64,000 bases of DNA from an uncultured bacterium (GCA_905215805.1 CAJMRL010000002.1:62001-126000); one strand, 5' to 3'; counted from the stretch's first letter, positions 52,734-62,192 are shown. Translations and numbers: made by a program. The notes: a model not told the origin generated them from the sequence alone.

Positions 52734-52775
52734 AATACTCCGGCAAAGCTTATTGGGTTTTGCCGGAGTATTTTT
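52734..52775. terminator. Bidirectional terminator between the APH-like gene and metA
   Basis: AATACTCCGGCAAA / TTTGCCGGAGTATT stem between convergent genes, with T run on the plus side and A-rich sequence on the other. Confidence 0.88.
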
Positions 52776-53691
52776 ATTTGATGCTTTCTATATCATACGG
52801 CGTAATCTGATATACAAAATAATTGAGCCAATTTGAAAATAAAAGTGATGCGTGTGACCGCCAGCGTACTATAGGTTTTTTTGTAGGATCGTCCTTTGGA
52901 AAATAATTGCATGGGATTTTCGGATTAAGTCCTTTTTCAAGGTCGCGGAAATATTCATCTCTTAATGTATTTGCATCATATTCGCTGTGACCGGTTACAA
53001 ATATTCTTCTGCCGCCTTTTGTTGTAACGATATATACTCCGGCTTCCTTTGATTCGGCAAGTATTTCAAGCGCCTTAACCTTTTTGATATCCTCTCTGCG
53101 TACTCCGCTGTGTCTCGAATGCGGAGCGTAGAACATATTGTCAAAGCCTCGTACGAGCTTTGCGGTACGTCTGTTTACTTTGTGTACAAAAACTCCCGAA
53201 CATTTTTCATCAAGTGTATATTTTGGTACCCCGTAATGATGATATAATCCGGCCAATGCTCCCCAGCATATATGAAGTGTTGAAGTTACATGAGTTACTG
53301 ACCAATCCATTATCTTGCATATCTCATCCCAGTAGTCCACTTCTTCAAATTCAAGATTTTCCACCGGAGCGCCGGTTATGATCATTCCATCGTATTTTGA
53401 ATTCTTTATTTCATCGAAATTTTTATAAAATGTTTCGAGATGCTCCGGAGGAGTATTTTTAGATGAATGAGAATCCATCCTGAGAAAATCAATTTCTACC
53501 TGAAGAGGTGAGTTTGATAAAAGACGGAGCAGCTGTGTTTCTGTAGTTATTTTTGTAGGCATAAGATTTACTATTACAATACGCAGCGGACGTATATCCT
53601 GGTGCATTGCTTTTGTTTCACTCATGACAAATATATTTTCATTCCTAAGCTGCTTTGTGGCAGGCAGCTTATCGGGTATTCTTATGGGCAT
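52774..53691 (-). CDS. metA: Homoserine O-acetyltransferase of the MetA fold
   Basis: Activates homoserine for methionine synthesis. 305 residues. Catalytic Cys142 in [12 protein letters not shown] and the His/Glu pair in [11 protein letters not shown]. Residue 111 is Glu (ITGAPVE), which in this family marks acetyl-CoA rather than succinyl-CoA use (Gly in E. coli), so acetyltransferase is preferred despite the usual 'succinyltransferase' label. Promoter at 53750-53778; no SAM riboswitch in its ~55-base leader, only a small hairpin. GGAGG ribosome site. Confidence 0.94.
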   Translation of the reverse strand: MPIRIPDKLPATKQLRNENIFVMSETKAMHQDIRPLRIVIVNLMPTKITTETQLLRLLSNSPLQVEIDFLRMDSHSSKNTPPEHLETFYKNFDEIKNSKYDGMIITGAPVENLEFEEVDYWDEICKIMDWSVTHVTSTLHICWGALAGLYHHYGVPKYTLDEKCSGVFVHKVNRRTAKLVRGFDNMFYAPHSRHSGVRREDIKKVKALEILAESKEAGVYIVTTKGGRRIFVTGHSEYDANTLRDEYFRDLEKGLNPKIPCNYFPKDDPTKKPIVRWRSHASLLFSNWLNYFVYQITPYDIESIK

Positions 53692-53749
53692 AAAATTACC
53701 TCCTTATTCCAATTAATATATAGGCAAGACCTATTAATTAACAAGCAAT

Positions 53750-53778
53750 ATTATACCACAAATATCTGCTGTTTTCAA
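53750..53778 (-). promoter_or_regulatory. Sigma-A promoter of metA
   Basis: Minus strand: TTGAAA (53778-53773), 17-base spacer, TATAAT (53755-53750). Confidence 0.78.
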
Positions 53779-53894
53779 TGATAGATTAAGAAAAAATTAT
53801 GTAAATGAACAAAAAACAAGAATATATCAATATTTTTTCAATAAACGGGTAAAATATAAATACTAAAATAAATTTATGAAAGGAACATTTGGCT

Positions 53895-55058
53895 ATGAAA
53901 AGATTTATAAGCATTATTGCGGCAGCGGCGATAATGCTGCTGGCTACGCCGGTATATGCCGAGAATGAAGCAGAGAATACAGTCAAGCTTGACACGGACG
54001 CAAAATCATGTATTTTGATGGAAGAGAGCAGCGGTCAGGTATTATATGAAGAAAATGCGGACGAACAATTGCCTATTGCCAGTGTTACAAAAATTATGAC
54101 CATGCTTCTTATTATGGAGCAGATCGAGAGCGGAGCGCTGAGCTATGACACTATGATCCCTGTAAGTGAAAATGCGATGAGCTACGGTGGTTCAACGATG
54201 TTTTTAGAGGCGGGAGAGCAGCTGAGCGTTAATGATATGCTTAAAGGGATAGCGGTTGCCAGTGCAAATGACGGGTGCGTGGCTATGGCAGAATATATAG
54301 CCGGAAGCGAAACTGCTTTTGTTGACATGATGAACAAAAAGGCACAGGAGCTTGGCATGACCAATACTCATTTTATGAATACAAATGGGCTTGATGAGGA
54401 AAATCATTATTCAAGCGCACGTGATGTGGCAATAATGTCAAAGGCTTTGATAGCGCATAAGGATATTTTCAATTATACCTCTATATGGACGGATGAGCTT
54501 CGCGGAGGAAAGTTTCAGCTGGCAAATACAAATAAGCTGATACGCTTTTATACCGGTGCAAATGGATTAAAGACAGGCTCTACCTCTCAGGCATTATGCT
54601 GTCTCAGTGCAACTGCTGTTCGTGATAATATGCAGCTTATAGCGGTCGTTTTGGGGTCACCAACATCGGCAAAGAGATTTTCTTCAGCAAAGGCGCTGCT
54701 GGATTATGGCTTTGCAAATTACGGAGTAAAGGTTCTTACACAAGAGGGTGAGGAAATAATAGATGCGGCAGTTGAAAAAGGAAATGCGGAAACAGTAAAG
54801 GGTATTTCAGGAACAAGCTTGAGCGAGCTTAGGAAAAAAAGTGACACAGGGGACTGTGAGAGAATTATAGAGTTAGATGAAAATATAAAAGCTCCGGTAT
54901 ATAAAGGCGATAGGATAGGTACAATGAGATTTGTAAGAGGAGATACTGAGGTGGGAAGCGTTGATATAATAAGTGCGGATACGGTTGAACGTATGGGTAT
55001 AGGCGGTATTATGGAGGAATTTTTAAGGATGATATTCGCTCGCGGGAGCGAGGTGTAA
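53895..55058 (+). CDS. D-alanyl-D-alanine carboxypeptidase (second copy)
   Basis: 387 residues from ATG 53895 (AAAGGA upstream); a TTG two codons earlier is less likely. Signal peptide (~1-22, ending VYA). S11 peptidase motifs S63-V-T-K66, SAN (ASANDGCVAM) and KTG (GLKTGSTSQAL), with a C-terminal beta domain. A paralogue of the gene at 37200-38330, sharing domain layout but differing in motif 2 (SAN versus SGN). Peptidoglycan trimming outside the membrane; perhaps used in a different growth phase. Confidence 0.95.
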   Translation: MKRFISIIAAAAIMLLATPVYAENEAENTVKLDTDAKSCILMEESSGQVLYEENADEQLPIASVTKIMTMLLIMEQIESGALSYDTMIPVSENAMSYGGSTMFLEAGEQLSVNDMLKGIAVASANDGCVAMAEYIAGSETAFVDMMNKKAQELGMTNTHFMNTNGLDEENHYSSARDVAIMSKALIAHKDIFNYTSIWTDELRGGKFQLANTNKLIRFYTGANGLKTGSTSQALCCLSATAVRDNMQLIAVVLGSPTSAKRFSSAKALLDYGFANYGVKVLTQEGEEIIDAAVEKGNAETVKGISGTSLSELRKKSDTGDCERIIELDENIKAPVYKGDRIGTMRFVRGDTEVGSVDIISADTVERMGIGGIMEEFLRMIFARGSEV

Positions 55059-55085
55059 AACTGCATATAAAGTATTAAATTTGTC

Positions 55086-55114
55086 TTGACAAAAACCTAC
55101 GAAGGATATATAAT
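55086..55114 (+). promoter_or_regulatory. Consensus promoter of the rubredoxin gene
   Basis: TTGACA (55086-55091), 17-base spacer, TATAAT (55109-55114). Confidence 0.88.
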
Positions 55115-55176
55115 TTTATTAGGTTGATATTTTATTATAAAATTCAGCGATAATTTATATTAAGGAGATGATTTGT

Positions 55177-55335
55177 ATGCAGAAGTATGAGTGTCCGTGC
55201 GGATATGTGTATGATCCGGAGCTTGGAGATCCGGATAACGGGATAGCTCCCGGAACAGCGTGGGAGGATGTACCTGAAGATTGGCTTTGTCCTACATGCG
55301 GTCTTGGTAAGGATGTATTCACACCGGTTGATTAA
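55177..55335 (+). CDS. Rubredoxin with a CxCG first knuckle
   Basis: Small Fe(Cys)4 electron carrier. 52 residues: [39 protein letters not shown] are diagnostic. The second knuckle is the usual CPTCG, but the first reads CPCG, i.e. one residue shorter than the classic CxxCG. AAGGAG lies 9 bases before ATG 55177. Own promoter and strong terminator. Likely partners (rubrerythrin, rubredoxin reductase) are not in the window. Confidence 0.93.
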   Translation: MQKYECPCGYVYDPELGDPDNGIAPGTAWEDVPEDWLCPTCGLGKDVFTPVD

Positions 55336-55354
55336 TTTGTATTAGAACAGTAAT

Positions 55355-55395
55355 AAAGCCTCAAGAGATTGAAGATGGTCTCTTGAGGCTTTTTT
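55355..55395. terminator. Bidirectional terminator between rubredoxin and pectate lyase
   Basis: AAGCCTCAAGAGA / TCTCTTGAGGCTT stem, then six T on the plus strand; the pectate lyase gene ends from the other side. Confidence 0.9.
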
Positions 55396-55396
55396 C

Positions 55397-58207
55397 TTAG
55401 CGTGTTAAATGTCCGCAGGCTTGTAATGGCGTCATATTTTCGTCCCATACAAAAACCTTTATATACTGTGTTGAGTTATCCGCTTCTATTTCGGCTTCAA
55501 AATTGTTTTCTGAAAATTCGGCTTGATATAAGGATATGAGTCTTCCGGATATATCGTATCCGGCTGCATACACTTTACCGTTTTCATGCGCGGTCTGTCC
55601 GTACACAGAAATTATCCCGTTTTCGATTTTATCCAAAACTTTTCCGTCTTTGCGGAATATATAGCTCCCATATTGCGTATCGGCTGAGGGCAAAGGAGTT
55701 GTATCGGTAGTGGGTGATGCCGACGGCGTTGCCGATGGTGATTCAGACGGCGTTGCCGACGGTGATGCAGATGGCGCTGCGGACGGCGACGCAGATGGTG
55801 TTACAGACGGTGATACCGATGGCGTTGCGCTGGGCAGCGCGGAAGGAGACGGTGTTGGTATTTCCGTTCCCTTAAGCTGCATGTTATCAAACTCAGCTAT
55901 TGCATAATAAGGTTTTACAGATGTACCTTGGGCGGAATCAACTGTCAAGCCTACATATAAATCTTTATTAAGGTTTTTGATTTCAATACTGAACGGCTGC
56001 CTTGGGTTGTCTGTCCAGTCTGTTCCGCTGTTTGACACTGAAAATGTAAGCGTATCTCCGCTTCTCTGTATACGCATATATGATGGCAGTGTATAAGCGT
56101 TTTCCTGAGTGTTATATGATGAATCGTTTTCTATAGATTTTCCTGAGCTGTCTTTAAAATAGGATACGGTTGCCGATGAGCCTGATGAGGAACGCGAGAT
56201 AATCCTTACGTTTTCTCCGTATTTTAGCCAACCATCAGCAAGCATCGCCATTCGTGATTTGGGTTCAAGGCTTTCTCTTATCATGATACCTGAAACTTGT
56301 CCGTTTTCAAATTTAGGAATATCCTGAATTTTTACACTTATATCAAAATCACCGGATAACATCTTATACATAAATCCACAGCTGTCGGAGGCTGAACCTA
56401 TAGTGCCTGAACCGTATACGGTATATGTTCCGTTATTTTCGCTGCCGCCGGCAATATCGGATATACCGGAGCCTATTTGAGCTGAGTAAAAATCGCTGTT
56501 GCTTTCAGAAGGAGTAACATATACAATAGACGTCACGCTTTGTGTTGATTCGCCTTTTGAATTATATGCGCGGCATGTGAGATAATGTACTCCTGCGTCA
56601 AGGTAAATATCGTCCTGTATTTTATCCGTGTCGTATGTTTCCAAAAGAGTATTTTTATCATAAAGCTCCATATGAGTTATTGGATAACCGCCCGCAGCAT
56701 CGGCTTTTGCACTGTAATATATTGAACTGTCTTCATTTATTACAGCCCAATTTCCGTTATCAACATCAATACCGTTTATATTGCTGTTCAATGATGAGAT
56801 TGCCGGAGAGGTTACTGTAATATGAGGATTTGTAGGCAGCGACTGCTCCGCGGTCCAGTCGTTTACATATGCTTCTATCCATGTGTAACCGGCAAATTCA
56901 CCGTCAGGAACTATATCTGTTTCCTTAGCATTTCCCATGTTGTTTTCAGCTTTCCATTCTTCGGGGATTTCAAAAGTTCTTTGAACCTCTTGCTGAGGTA
57001 TTAAACCTCCGACCTCATCAGCGCTGTTGACTATACGGCCGGTTCCGTTTTTCACATCATCGATTATTCGTGCATCAACAGCATCGCGCTTAGGGAGCGT
57101 AGCTCCGACATTGTTAAGTACATAATTATATGCTTCTTCAGCACTTGTTCCGTTAATACTGTATTTTCCCATATCTATCGGCTCGTCAAGCTGCTCAGCC
57201 TGAGCCGCGTTTTGTACTCCTGCCCAGTTATTTTCGGTCACAGCTGTATTTCCATAAACAAAATTATCATTAAAATAGAATTTTGAATACGGAGAAACAT
57301 TTTCCGGATTAGACATCTCAAATATTTTATATCGAAGACCGGATTTTGTTGCCGGGCCATATTTATAATAATTGCCGACCCAATTGACGTTTGAGGGAGA
57401 CTGCGTTTTGTTATTGTATGAATACGGCTCAGCTCCGTATGCAGAATTTGTTTGCCCCCAGTCGTATATGATATTATTTCGTATATCTGTTGACTTAAGC
57501 TCTCTGTCGAGTCTTGGGCTTCTGCTGTCATGGTGAGCAAGCAGATTATTATAATATGAAGCATATGTACCGCCCATAATTGCTCCGTAGCCATGGGCGC
57601 CTTTAAAATGGTTGCTCATTCTAAGGCTCTCCGCAGCAATTGTATTTTGTATAGTCAAATGGTTTCCAACGGTTTTGCTGCTTTCCGTTGAACCTGCATA
57701 TATGGTAAGAAGCTCATCGACTGACCATGAAAGACTGCAATGATCGATTATAATATTTGAATTCCATCTTCCGCTCAGACCGTCCGGCTCGCCTCCGTTC
57801 TTGTCGCTGGGACGAATGCGCAGGTATCTCATTATTATATTTTTTTTGCCGTCGGCAATTGAAATATCTCCTCCGGAAAAAGTTATTCCGTCTCCCGGAG
57901 CGGTTTGACCAAGTATGGTAAGATTGCTTTTGTTTATAGTAAGAGTCCCGTTAAGCTCGATTGTTCCTCCTACGTCAAAGACAATTATGCGTCCTTCTTT
58001 TGACACTGCATCAGCAAAAGAGCCGTCTCCGCTTGCATTAAGGTTTGTTACATGGTAAACTTCTCTTGAGCTTTTTGCTCTTGCACCTGTAGTATATTTA
58101 CCGCCCCCCTCCGCGCCCGGAAAAGCGGGGAGCTCCTCCGCGGCAGACGCGCTGTATATACCGCATATACATAATGCCGCTGATATTATAGGTATAAATT
58201 TATTCAT
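55397..58207 (-). CDS. Secreted multidomain pectate lyase (PL1-like)
   Basis: 936 residues. Signal peptide (~1-22, SASA), then a right-handed beta-helix lyase domain (~24-440) starting LPAFPGAEGGGKYTTGARA, with SNIIIDHCSLSWSVDE and the SRSPRLDRE segment of this PL1-like group. Next comes an Ig-like/linking region (~460-560), a concanavalin-like domain similar to DUF1349 (~570-775, GDFDISVKIQDI, GIMIRESLEPKS), a Ser/Pro/Thr/Ala linker (~780-840) and a C-terminal ~95-residue module ending KVFVWDENMTPLQ, a type seen in secreted clostridial proteins. Cuts pectin outside the cell. A weak promoter (TATACA-17-TATAAT) and GGAG precede it. Confidence 0.9.
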   Translation of the reverse strand: MNKFIPIISAALCICGIYSASAAEELPAFPGAEGGGKYTTGARAKSSREVYHVTNLNASGDGSFADAVSKEGRIIVFDVGGTIELNGTLTINKSNLTILGQTAPGDGITFSGGDISIADGKKNIIMRYLRIRPSDKNGGEPDGLSGRWNSNIIIDHCSLSWSVDELLTIYAGSTESSKTVGNHLTIQNTIAAESLRMSNHFKGAHGYGAIMGGTYASYYNNLLAHHDSRSPRLDRELKSTDIRNNIIYDWGQTNSAYGAEPYSYNNKTQSPSNVNWVGNYYKYGPATKSGLRYKIFEMSNPENVSPYSKFYFNDNFVYGNTAVTENNWAGVQNAAQAEQLDEPIDMGKYSINGTSAEEAYNYVLNNVGATLPKRDAVDARIIDDVKNGTGRIVNSADEVGGLIPQQEVQRTFEIPEEWKAENNMGNAKETDIVPDGEFAGYTWIEAYVNDWTAEQSLPTNPHITVTSPAISSLNSNINGIDVDNGNWAVINEDSSIYYSAKADAAGGYPITHMELYDKNTLLETYDTDKIQDDIYLDAGVHYLTCRAYNSKGESTQSVTSIVYVTPSESNSDFYSAQIGSGISDIAGGSENNGTYTVYGSGTIGSASDSCGFMYKMLSGDFDISVKIQDIPKFENGQVSGIMIRESLEPKSRMAMLADGWLKYGENVRIISRSSSGSSATVSYFKDSSGKSIENDSSYNTQENAYTLPSYMRIQRSGDTLTFSVSNSGTDWTDNPRQPFSIEIKNLNKDLYVGLTVDSAQGTSVKPYYAIAEFDNMQLKGTEIPTPSPSALPSATPSVSPSVTPSASPSAAPSASPSATPSESPSATPSASPTTDTTPLPSADTQYGSYIFRKDGKVLDKIENGIISVYGQTAHENGKVYAAGYDISGRLISLYQAEFSENNFEAEIEADNSTQYIKVFVWDENMTPLQACGHLTR
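55690..55870 (-). repeat. Tandem repeat encoding the Ser/Pro linker
   Basis: Imperfect repeats of a 12-base unit (plus strand GACGGCGTTGCC-like) encode S/A/T-P-S-x units. This type of repeat can change copy number by slippage. Confidence 0.75.
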
Positions 58208-58313
58208 ATAAAAACTCCATTATATTATAATATTCTAAAAAATATTATAGCATAAATTTATGTATTTGTATATACTTAAGTGTGATAAGTGACAAAAAAT
58301 CAGCACTTTCTAA

Positions 58314-58349
58314 CAAAAAAATATGCCGTTCCAGATTCAGGGACGGCAT
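58314..58349 (-). terminator. Terminator after the DUF6514-like gene
   Basis: Minus strand: ATGCCGT..CC / GG..ACGGCAT hairpin followed by ATTTTTTT. Confidence 0.82.
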
Positions 58350-58379
58350 TATAGAGAAATAGAGAATATCGATGTGTAC

Positions 58380-58703
58380 TTATATGGAAAGCTCTGCCAC
58401 TATGTAATCTTCAACTACATCCCTAAGCTCAACGGGAGTTACGCTGTTTTCCATAATACGATTCATAAATGTATCCGCATCCTTACGGCGATAAAAAACA
58501 TTATCGATTTGTTTTATATCTATAGAACTGCCTCCGCCTTCGTATACCGCGGTTTCAACTATTTTTATGCCGTAGCACATGAGATCCGAATAATCCGCGC
58601 GTATTTTTTCGGGGATAAGGTAATAATCGAGATATATATCAAAATCGCCTTTCTCCTCTTTTCTTCCGTAATAGATTTCGTTATCCATTATTTCATTGTT
58701 CAT
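58380..58703 (-). CDS. DUF6514-like small protein
   Basis: 107 residues from ATG 58703 (AAGGAGG upstream). Pattern YGIKIVETAVYEGGGSSIDIKQIDNVFYRRKDADTFM ... VTPVELRDVVEDYI is that of small uncharacterised clostridial proteins labelled DUF6514. No signal peptide, membrane segment or catalytic motif is visible. Function unknown. The gene stands alone between the pectate lyase and SRP RNA genes, with its own terminator. Confidence 0.7.
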   Translation of the reverse strand: MNNEIMDNEIYYGRKEEKGDFDIYLDYYLIPEKIRADYSDLMCYGIKIVETAVYEGGGSSIDIKQIDNVFYRRKDADTFMNRIMENSVTPVELRDVVEDYIVAELSI

Positions 58704-58976
58704 TGTATTATTTACCTCCTTATTTCCATCGGTGTATATTATACTATAAGAATTTAAAAAAATCCAGTATAAAAAAACGCAGTTTACTCCATATTTTGAC
58801 ATAATATTACAAGAAATTTGTCATATTAAGTATAAATTTAAAGAAAACAAGAAGTTTCTGTCGTATTTTTGTACGCGATTTTTTTAAATTTTTAAGCCGT
58901 TTTATATATATATTCATTGTTTATAAGGTATATTACTATTAAAAATGAAAAAAAATAATTTTTTTTAATTTTGCTA
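58704..58976. other. AT-rich intergenic region
   Basis: Holds a TATAAT-type -10 on the minus strand (about 58738-58743) for the DUF6514-like gene and very AT-rich sequence before the SRP RNA promoter. No ORF or stable hairpin was found. Confidence 0.5.
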
Positions 58977-59005
58977 TTGCAATTTTTTGAAAAATAGGGT
59001 ATAAT
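58977..59005 (+). promoter_or_regulatory. Promoter of the SRP RNA gene
   Basis: TTGCAA (58977-58982), 17-base spacer, TATAAT (59000-59005). Confidence 0.82.
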
Positions 59006-59025
59006 ACATAAGTAACATTGTTTAA

Positions 59026-59141
59026 TACAGCGATGAAGGCCGAGCCCGTGCGATTGAAGCCCGTGAACCTTGTCAGATGGGGAACCAAGCAGCAATAAGC
59101 GGTCACTTTGATGTGTTACGGTAAACTCGGCCGGAGCTGAT
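59026..59141 (+). ncRNA. ffs: Signal recognition particle RNA (small bacterial type)
   Basis: The RNA of SRP that binds Ffh and guides membrane proteins. The conserved apical part reads GTCAG-AT-GG-GGAA-CC-AAGCAGC with a GGAA tetraloop, preceded by GTGAACC and followed by the pairing strand GGTCAC. Ends close with GGCCGAG / CTCGGCC (59038-59044 / 59126-59132) and an outer CAGC / GCTG. Short form without the Alu domain of Bacillus. Its place directly before dnaX is conserved in Firmicutes. Exact ends are estimated. Confidence 0.93.
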
Positions 59142-59155
59142 TAAATAAATCTATT

Positions 59156-59176
59156 CGCCTTAAGGGGCGTTTTTTA
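59156..59176 (+). terminator. Terminator of the SRP RNA gene
   Basis: CGCCT-TAAG-GGGCG hairpin followed by six T. Confidence 0.75.
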
Positions 59177-59307
59177 ATATCGGGAAAATGAAATGAAGCA
59201 TAAGCCGGAGTATTGCTTTTTGTTAAAGACAGATATATTTGCTTTGACAGATTGGAGCGGTTTTCATATGTTTCATTTTATAAGTTGGCCGTAAAGAGAG
59301 GATCAAG

Positions 59308-61179
59308 ATGGCGCATCAGGCAATTTATCGTAAATGGCGCCCGATGGTGTTCGAGGATATTATCGGGCAGACGCATATAACGAGAACTCTTAAAAACCAA
59401 ATAATAAACGACAGAATAGGTCATGCGTATCTTTTCTGCGGAACAAGAGGTACAGGAAAAACAACCTGTGCGAAGGTTTTTTCAAGAGCTGTAAACTGTT
59501 TGAATCCTCATGATGGAAGTCCATGTAACGAATGTGAGATATGCAGAGGAATAATTGACGGATCTATTACCGATGTGACAGAGCTTGATGCTGCATCGAA
59601 CAGAAAGATAGACGACATAAGGGAAATAATAAGCGATGTAGCGTATGTTGCATCTTCCGCAAAATATACTGTCTATATTATAGATGAAGTTCACATGCTG
59701 ACCACAGAGGCATTTAACGCTTTATTAAAAACATTGGAAGAGCCGCCGGAGCATGTTATTTTTATTCTTGCAACGACTGATCCGCAAAAGGTTCCGCAAA
59801 CAATACTTTCTCGTTGTCAGCGTTTTGACTTTAAGCGTATAAGCATAAGTGATATAGTTGTAAGAATGAAGGAGATCGCGTATGGCGATGGACTTACTCT
59901 TACAGAGGATGCATATCATCTTATAGCGCGTTTGGGTGATGGCTCAATGCGCGATGCGCTAAGCGTTATGGAGAGAGTTGTATCTGCATGCGGTGAAAAT
60001 ATTACGGCAGACGATATAATAGATATTTTGGGAATCTCAGCGCAGGATACACTGTTTGATATGACAGATGCTATTATCGGCGGACAACCTGATAAAATAA
60101 TTTCGATAATTGACAGACTCATGTCAGACGGGCGTGATTTAAATACATTTACAGATTCGCTGCTGCAGCATTTCAGAGACTTGATGATGTGCAGAATAAG
60201 CGCGGGATCTGATTCGCTCCTCAATTACAGCAGAGAGGATGCAATCAAACTGAAAACGCAGAGCGGTAAGCTTACATTTGAGAAAATAACGCGTGCGGTT
60301 CATATACTGTCTGAAGCAAAGGCGGACGCAAAATGGGTAAAGGCTCCGAGAATTATTTATGAGCTTGCGCTTATAAAGCTCGCCAGACCGGAAACGGATT
60401 CATCTCCGGAGGCGCTTGTGGAGCGTCTTAAGGAAATGGAAAGCAGCATTGAAGCCGGAAGAGATGAGAAGGTCTATGCAAGGCTTGATGCTATTGAAGA
60501 AAAGCTGAAAAACGGTGTCATAGCGGCAGAGAAGCCGAAGGAAGAAGAGCATGCACCAAAGCCTAAGCCGGTTTCAAAAAGATTGTATAATCCTATTCCG
60601 AAATCAGAGCTTACGGCGGATAATCCGATTGTTATAACGGCAAAGAAATGGGATCATATATCTTCTTCAATTATAAAAAAAGCCGGATATTTATATGCGC
60701 CGCTCGCAAACAGGCCTATAACAATAGACCGTGACGGGATTATATTGTTATTTAAGCGCAGTGAGTCAGCAACGCTTGGGATTTTAAATGCAAATAAAAA
60801 TAAGCTTACGGAATTATTTGCCCGTTTTTCCGGTACGGATTGTGCAATTAAATATGCGTACCGTGATGAAATAGGTGATAATGATATAGATATATGGAGT
60901 CTGAAGCCGTCCGAGAGTATGTCGAATGATATGCCGGCGGAGGTTGAAAATAAAGATGGAACTGAAGTGATGCCGGAGAATGTCCCGATTACATCACAAG
61001 ATCCGATAGAAAGACTGAGTGCTGATTTTCCGGAGATAGTTGAGATAACTGACGGACAGGATTTTGTCGGATATGATAAGGATGATGATAAATTTTCACA
61101 AACATCATTTGATGGAGATGATGACAGTGACAGGGAAGAATTTCTTGAAAGCAGTGAGCTTCAGGATGAAGAAGAATAA
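59308..61179 (+). CDS. dnaX: DNA polymerase III subunit gamma/tau
   Basis: Clamp-loader ATPase of the replisome. 623 residues. Walker A GTRGTGKT (45-52), zinc-binding Cys cluster (CLNPHDGSPCNECEIC), Walker B IIDEVHML, sensor 1 LATTDPQKVPQ and SRC motif. Tau C-terminal region is variable and ends in a strongly acidic tail. No clear slippery A-run suggesting gamma production was noticed. Conserved order ffs-dnaX-ybaB-recR. Confidence 0.97.
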   Translation: MAHQAIYRKWRPMVFEDIIGQTHITRTLKNQIINDRIGHAYLFCGTRGTGKTTCAKVFSRAVNCLNPHDGSPCNECEICRGIIDGSITDVTELDAASNRKIDDIREIISDVAYVASSAKYTVYIIDEVHMLTTEAFNALLKTLEEPPEHVIFILATTDPQKVPQTILSRCQRFDFKRISISDIVVRMKEIAYGDGLTLTEDAYHLIARLGDGSMRDALSVMERVVSACGENITADDIIDILGISAQDTLFDMTDAIIGGQPDKIISIIDRLMSDGRDLNTFTDSLLQHFRDLMMCRISAGSDSLLNYSREDAIKLKTQSGKLTFEKITRAVHILSEAKADAKWVKAPRIIYELALIKLARPETDSSPEALVERLKEMESSIEAGRDEKVYARLDAIEEKLKNGVIAAEKPKEEEHAPKPKPVSKRLYNPIPKSELTADNPIVITAKKWDHISSSIIKKAGYLYAPLANRPITIDRDGIILLFKRSESATLGILNANKNKLTELFARFSGTDCAIKYAYRDEIGDNDIDIWSLKPSESMSNDMPAEVENKDGTEVMPENVPITSQDPIERLSADFPEIVEITDGQDFVGYDKDDDKFSQTSFDGDDDSDREEFLESSELQDEEE

Positions 61180-61205
61180 TATTTTTTAAGAAAGAGGTAT
61201 ATAAA

Positions 61206-61559
61206 ATGGGACGCTATAAGGGTTTTTCAGGTTCGGGAATGAACACAAACAAAAATATGAATTCTGTGATCAAGCAGGCACAGAAGATGCAGGAGGAAAT
61301 GGAAAGAGTTCAGGGAGAGCTTGAAGAAAAGACTGTTGAAGCTACTTCCGGAGGCGGAGCTGTTAAGGTTGTAGTAAGCGGAAAGAAAGAGATCGTTTCT
61401 TTGAAAATAGATAAGGACGCTGTTGATCCTGAAGATGTTGAGACACTTGAGGATATGATCACCGTAGCGGTAAATGACGCTATCGGCAAGGCGGACGAAA
61501 TGATGGCAGAGGGAATGAGCGCTGTAACAGGCGGACTTAATATTCCGGGATTGTTCTAA
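61206..61559 (+). CDS. ybaB: YbaB/EbfC family nucleoid-associated protein
   Basis: 117 residues. Central GGGAVKVVVSGKKEIVSLKID and DMITVAVNDAIGKADEMM are the YbaB/EbfC signature; the N terminus has a helical segment (VIKQAQKMQEEMERVQGELEEKTVEA). A dimeric DNA-binding protein that affects chromosome structure; it sits between dnaX and recR as in most bacteria. The N-terminal Gly/Ser/Met extension is slightly longer than usual. Confidence 0.95.
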   Translation: MGRYKGFSGSGMNTNKNMNSVIKQAQKMQEEMERVQGELEEKTVEATSGGGAVKVVVSGKKEIVSLKIDKDAVDPEDVETLEDMITVAVNDAIGKADEMMAEGMSAVTGGLNIPGLF

Positions 61560-61560
61560 T

Positions 61561-62157
61561 ATGTATGCGGCAGCAATTGAAAATTTGATTGAAAAATTTG
61601 AGCAGCTTCCGGGTATAGGCAGGAGAAGTGCGGAGCGCATTGCTTTCCATGTTCTTGAGAGTATGTCTAAGAGTGAAGCTGAAGAGATGGCGGCGGCTAT
61701 TGTAGGCACAAAGGAGAAAATTTCGTTGTGCCATATATGCCAGAATCTTACTGATTCGGATCCATGTAAAATATGCTCTTCTCCGAAGCGTGACAAGAGC
61801 ATTATATGTGTAGTGGAAAGTCCCGAGGATGTGAGCGCTATTGAGAATACAAATGAATATCATGGTCTTTATCATGTTCTTCATGGTGAGCTGTCTCCGG
61901 TTGATGGAGTAGGACCGGAGGATCTAAAAATAAATGAGCTTTTGGTGCGGCTTGCGGATAATACTGTTAAGGAGGTAATTCTTGCTACTAATCCAACGGT
62001 AAACGGAACCGCAACATCGGTTTATATTTCAAAGCTTTTATCAAGTTTTGACGTTAAGGTGACGCGTATAGCATACGGCGTACCTGTAGGCGGCGACCTC
62101 GAATATACCGATAAGGTAACACTTATAAAGGCTTTAGAGGGACGCAGAGCAATTTAG
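61561..62157 (+). CDS. recR: Recombination protein RecR
   Basis: 198 residues, full length. Helix-hairpin-helix QLPGIGRRSAERIA, four-Cys zinc finger CHICQNLTDSDPCKIC, and a Toprim domain (CVVESPEDVSAIENT ... ATNPTVNGTATSVYIS). Works with RecO/RecF to load RecA on gapped DNA. Starts one base after the ybaB stop. Confidence 0.97.
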   Translation: MYAAAIENLIEKFEQLPGIGRRSAERIAFHVLESMSKSEAEEMAAAIVGTKEKISLCHICQNLTDSDPCKICSSPKRDKSIICVVESPEDVSAIENTNEYHGLYHVLHGELSPVDGVGPEDLKINELLVRLADNTVKEVILATNPTVNGTATSVYISKLLSSFDVKVTRIAYGVPVGGDLEYTDKVTLIKALEGRRAI

Positions 62158-62192
62158 TGCATTAAGCATATGACGAAACCACAGAAAGGAAA

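Noticed and set aside
55700..55907. Plus-strand ORF of repeated DGDADGV units, like a calcium-binding repeat protein
   Set aside because: It is the antisense of the Ser/Pro linker repeat of the pectate lyase and has no start context.
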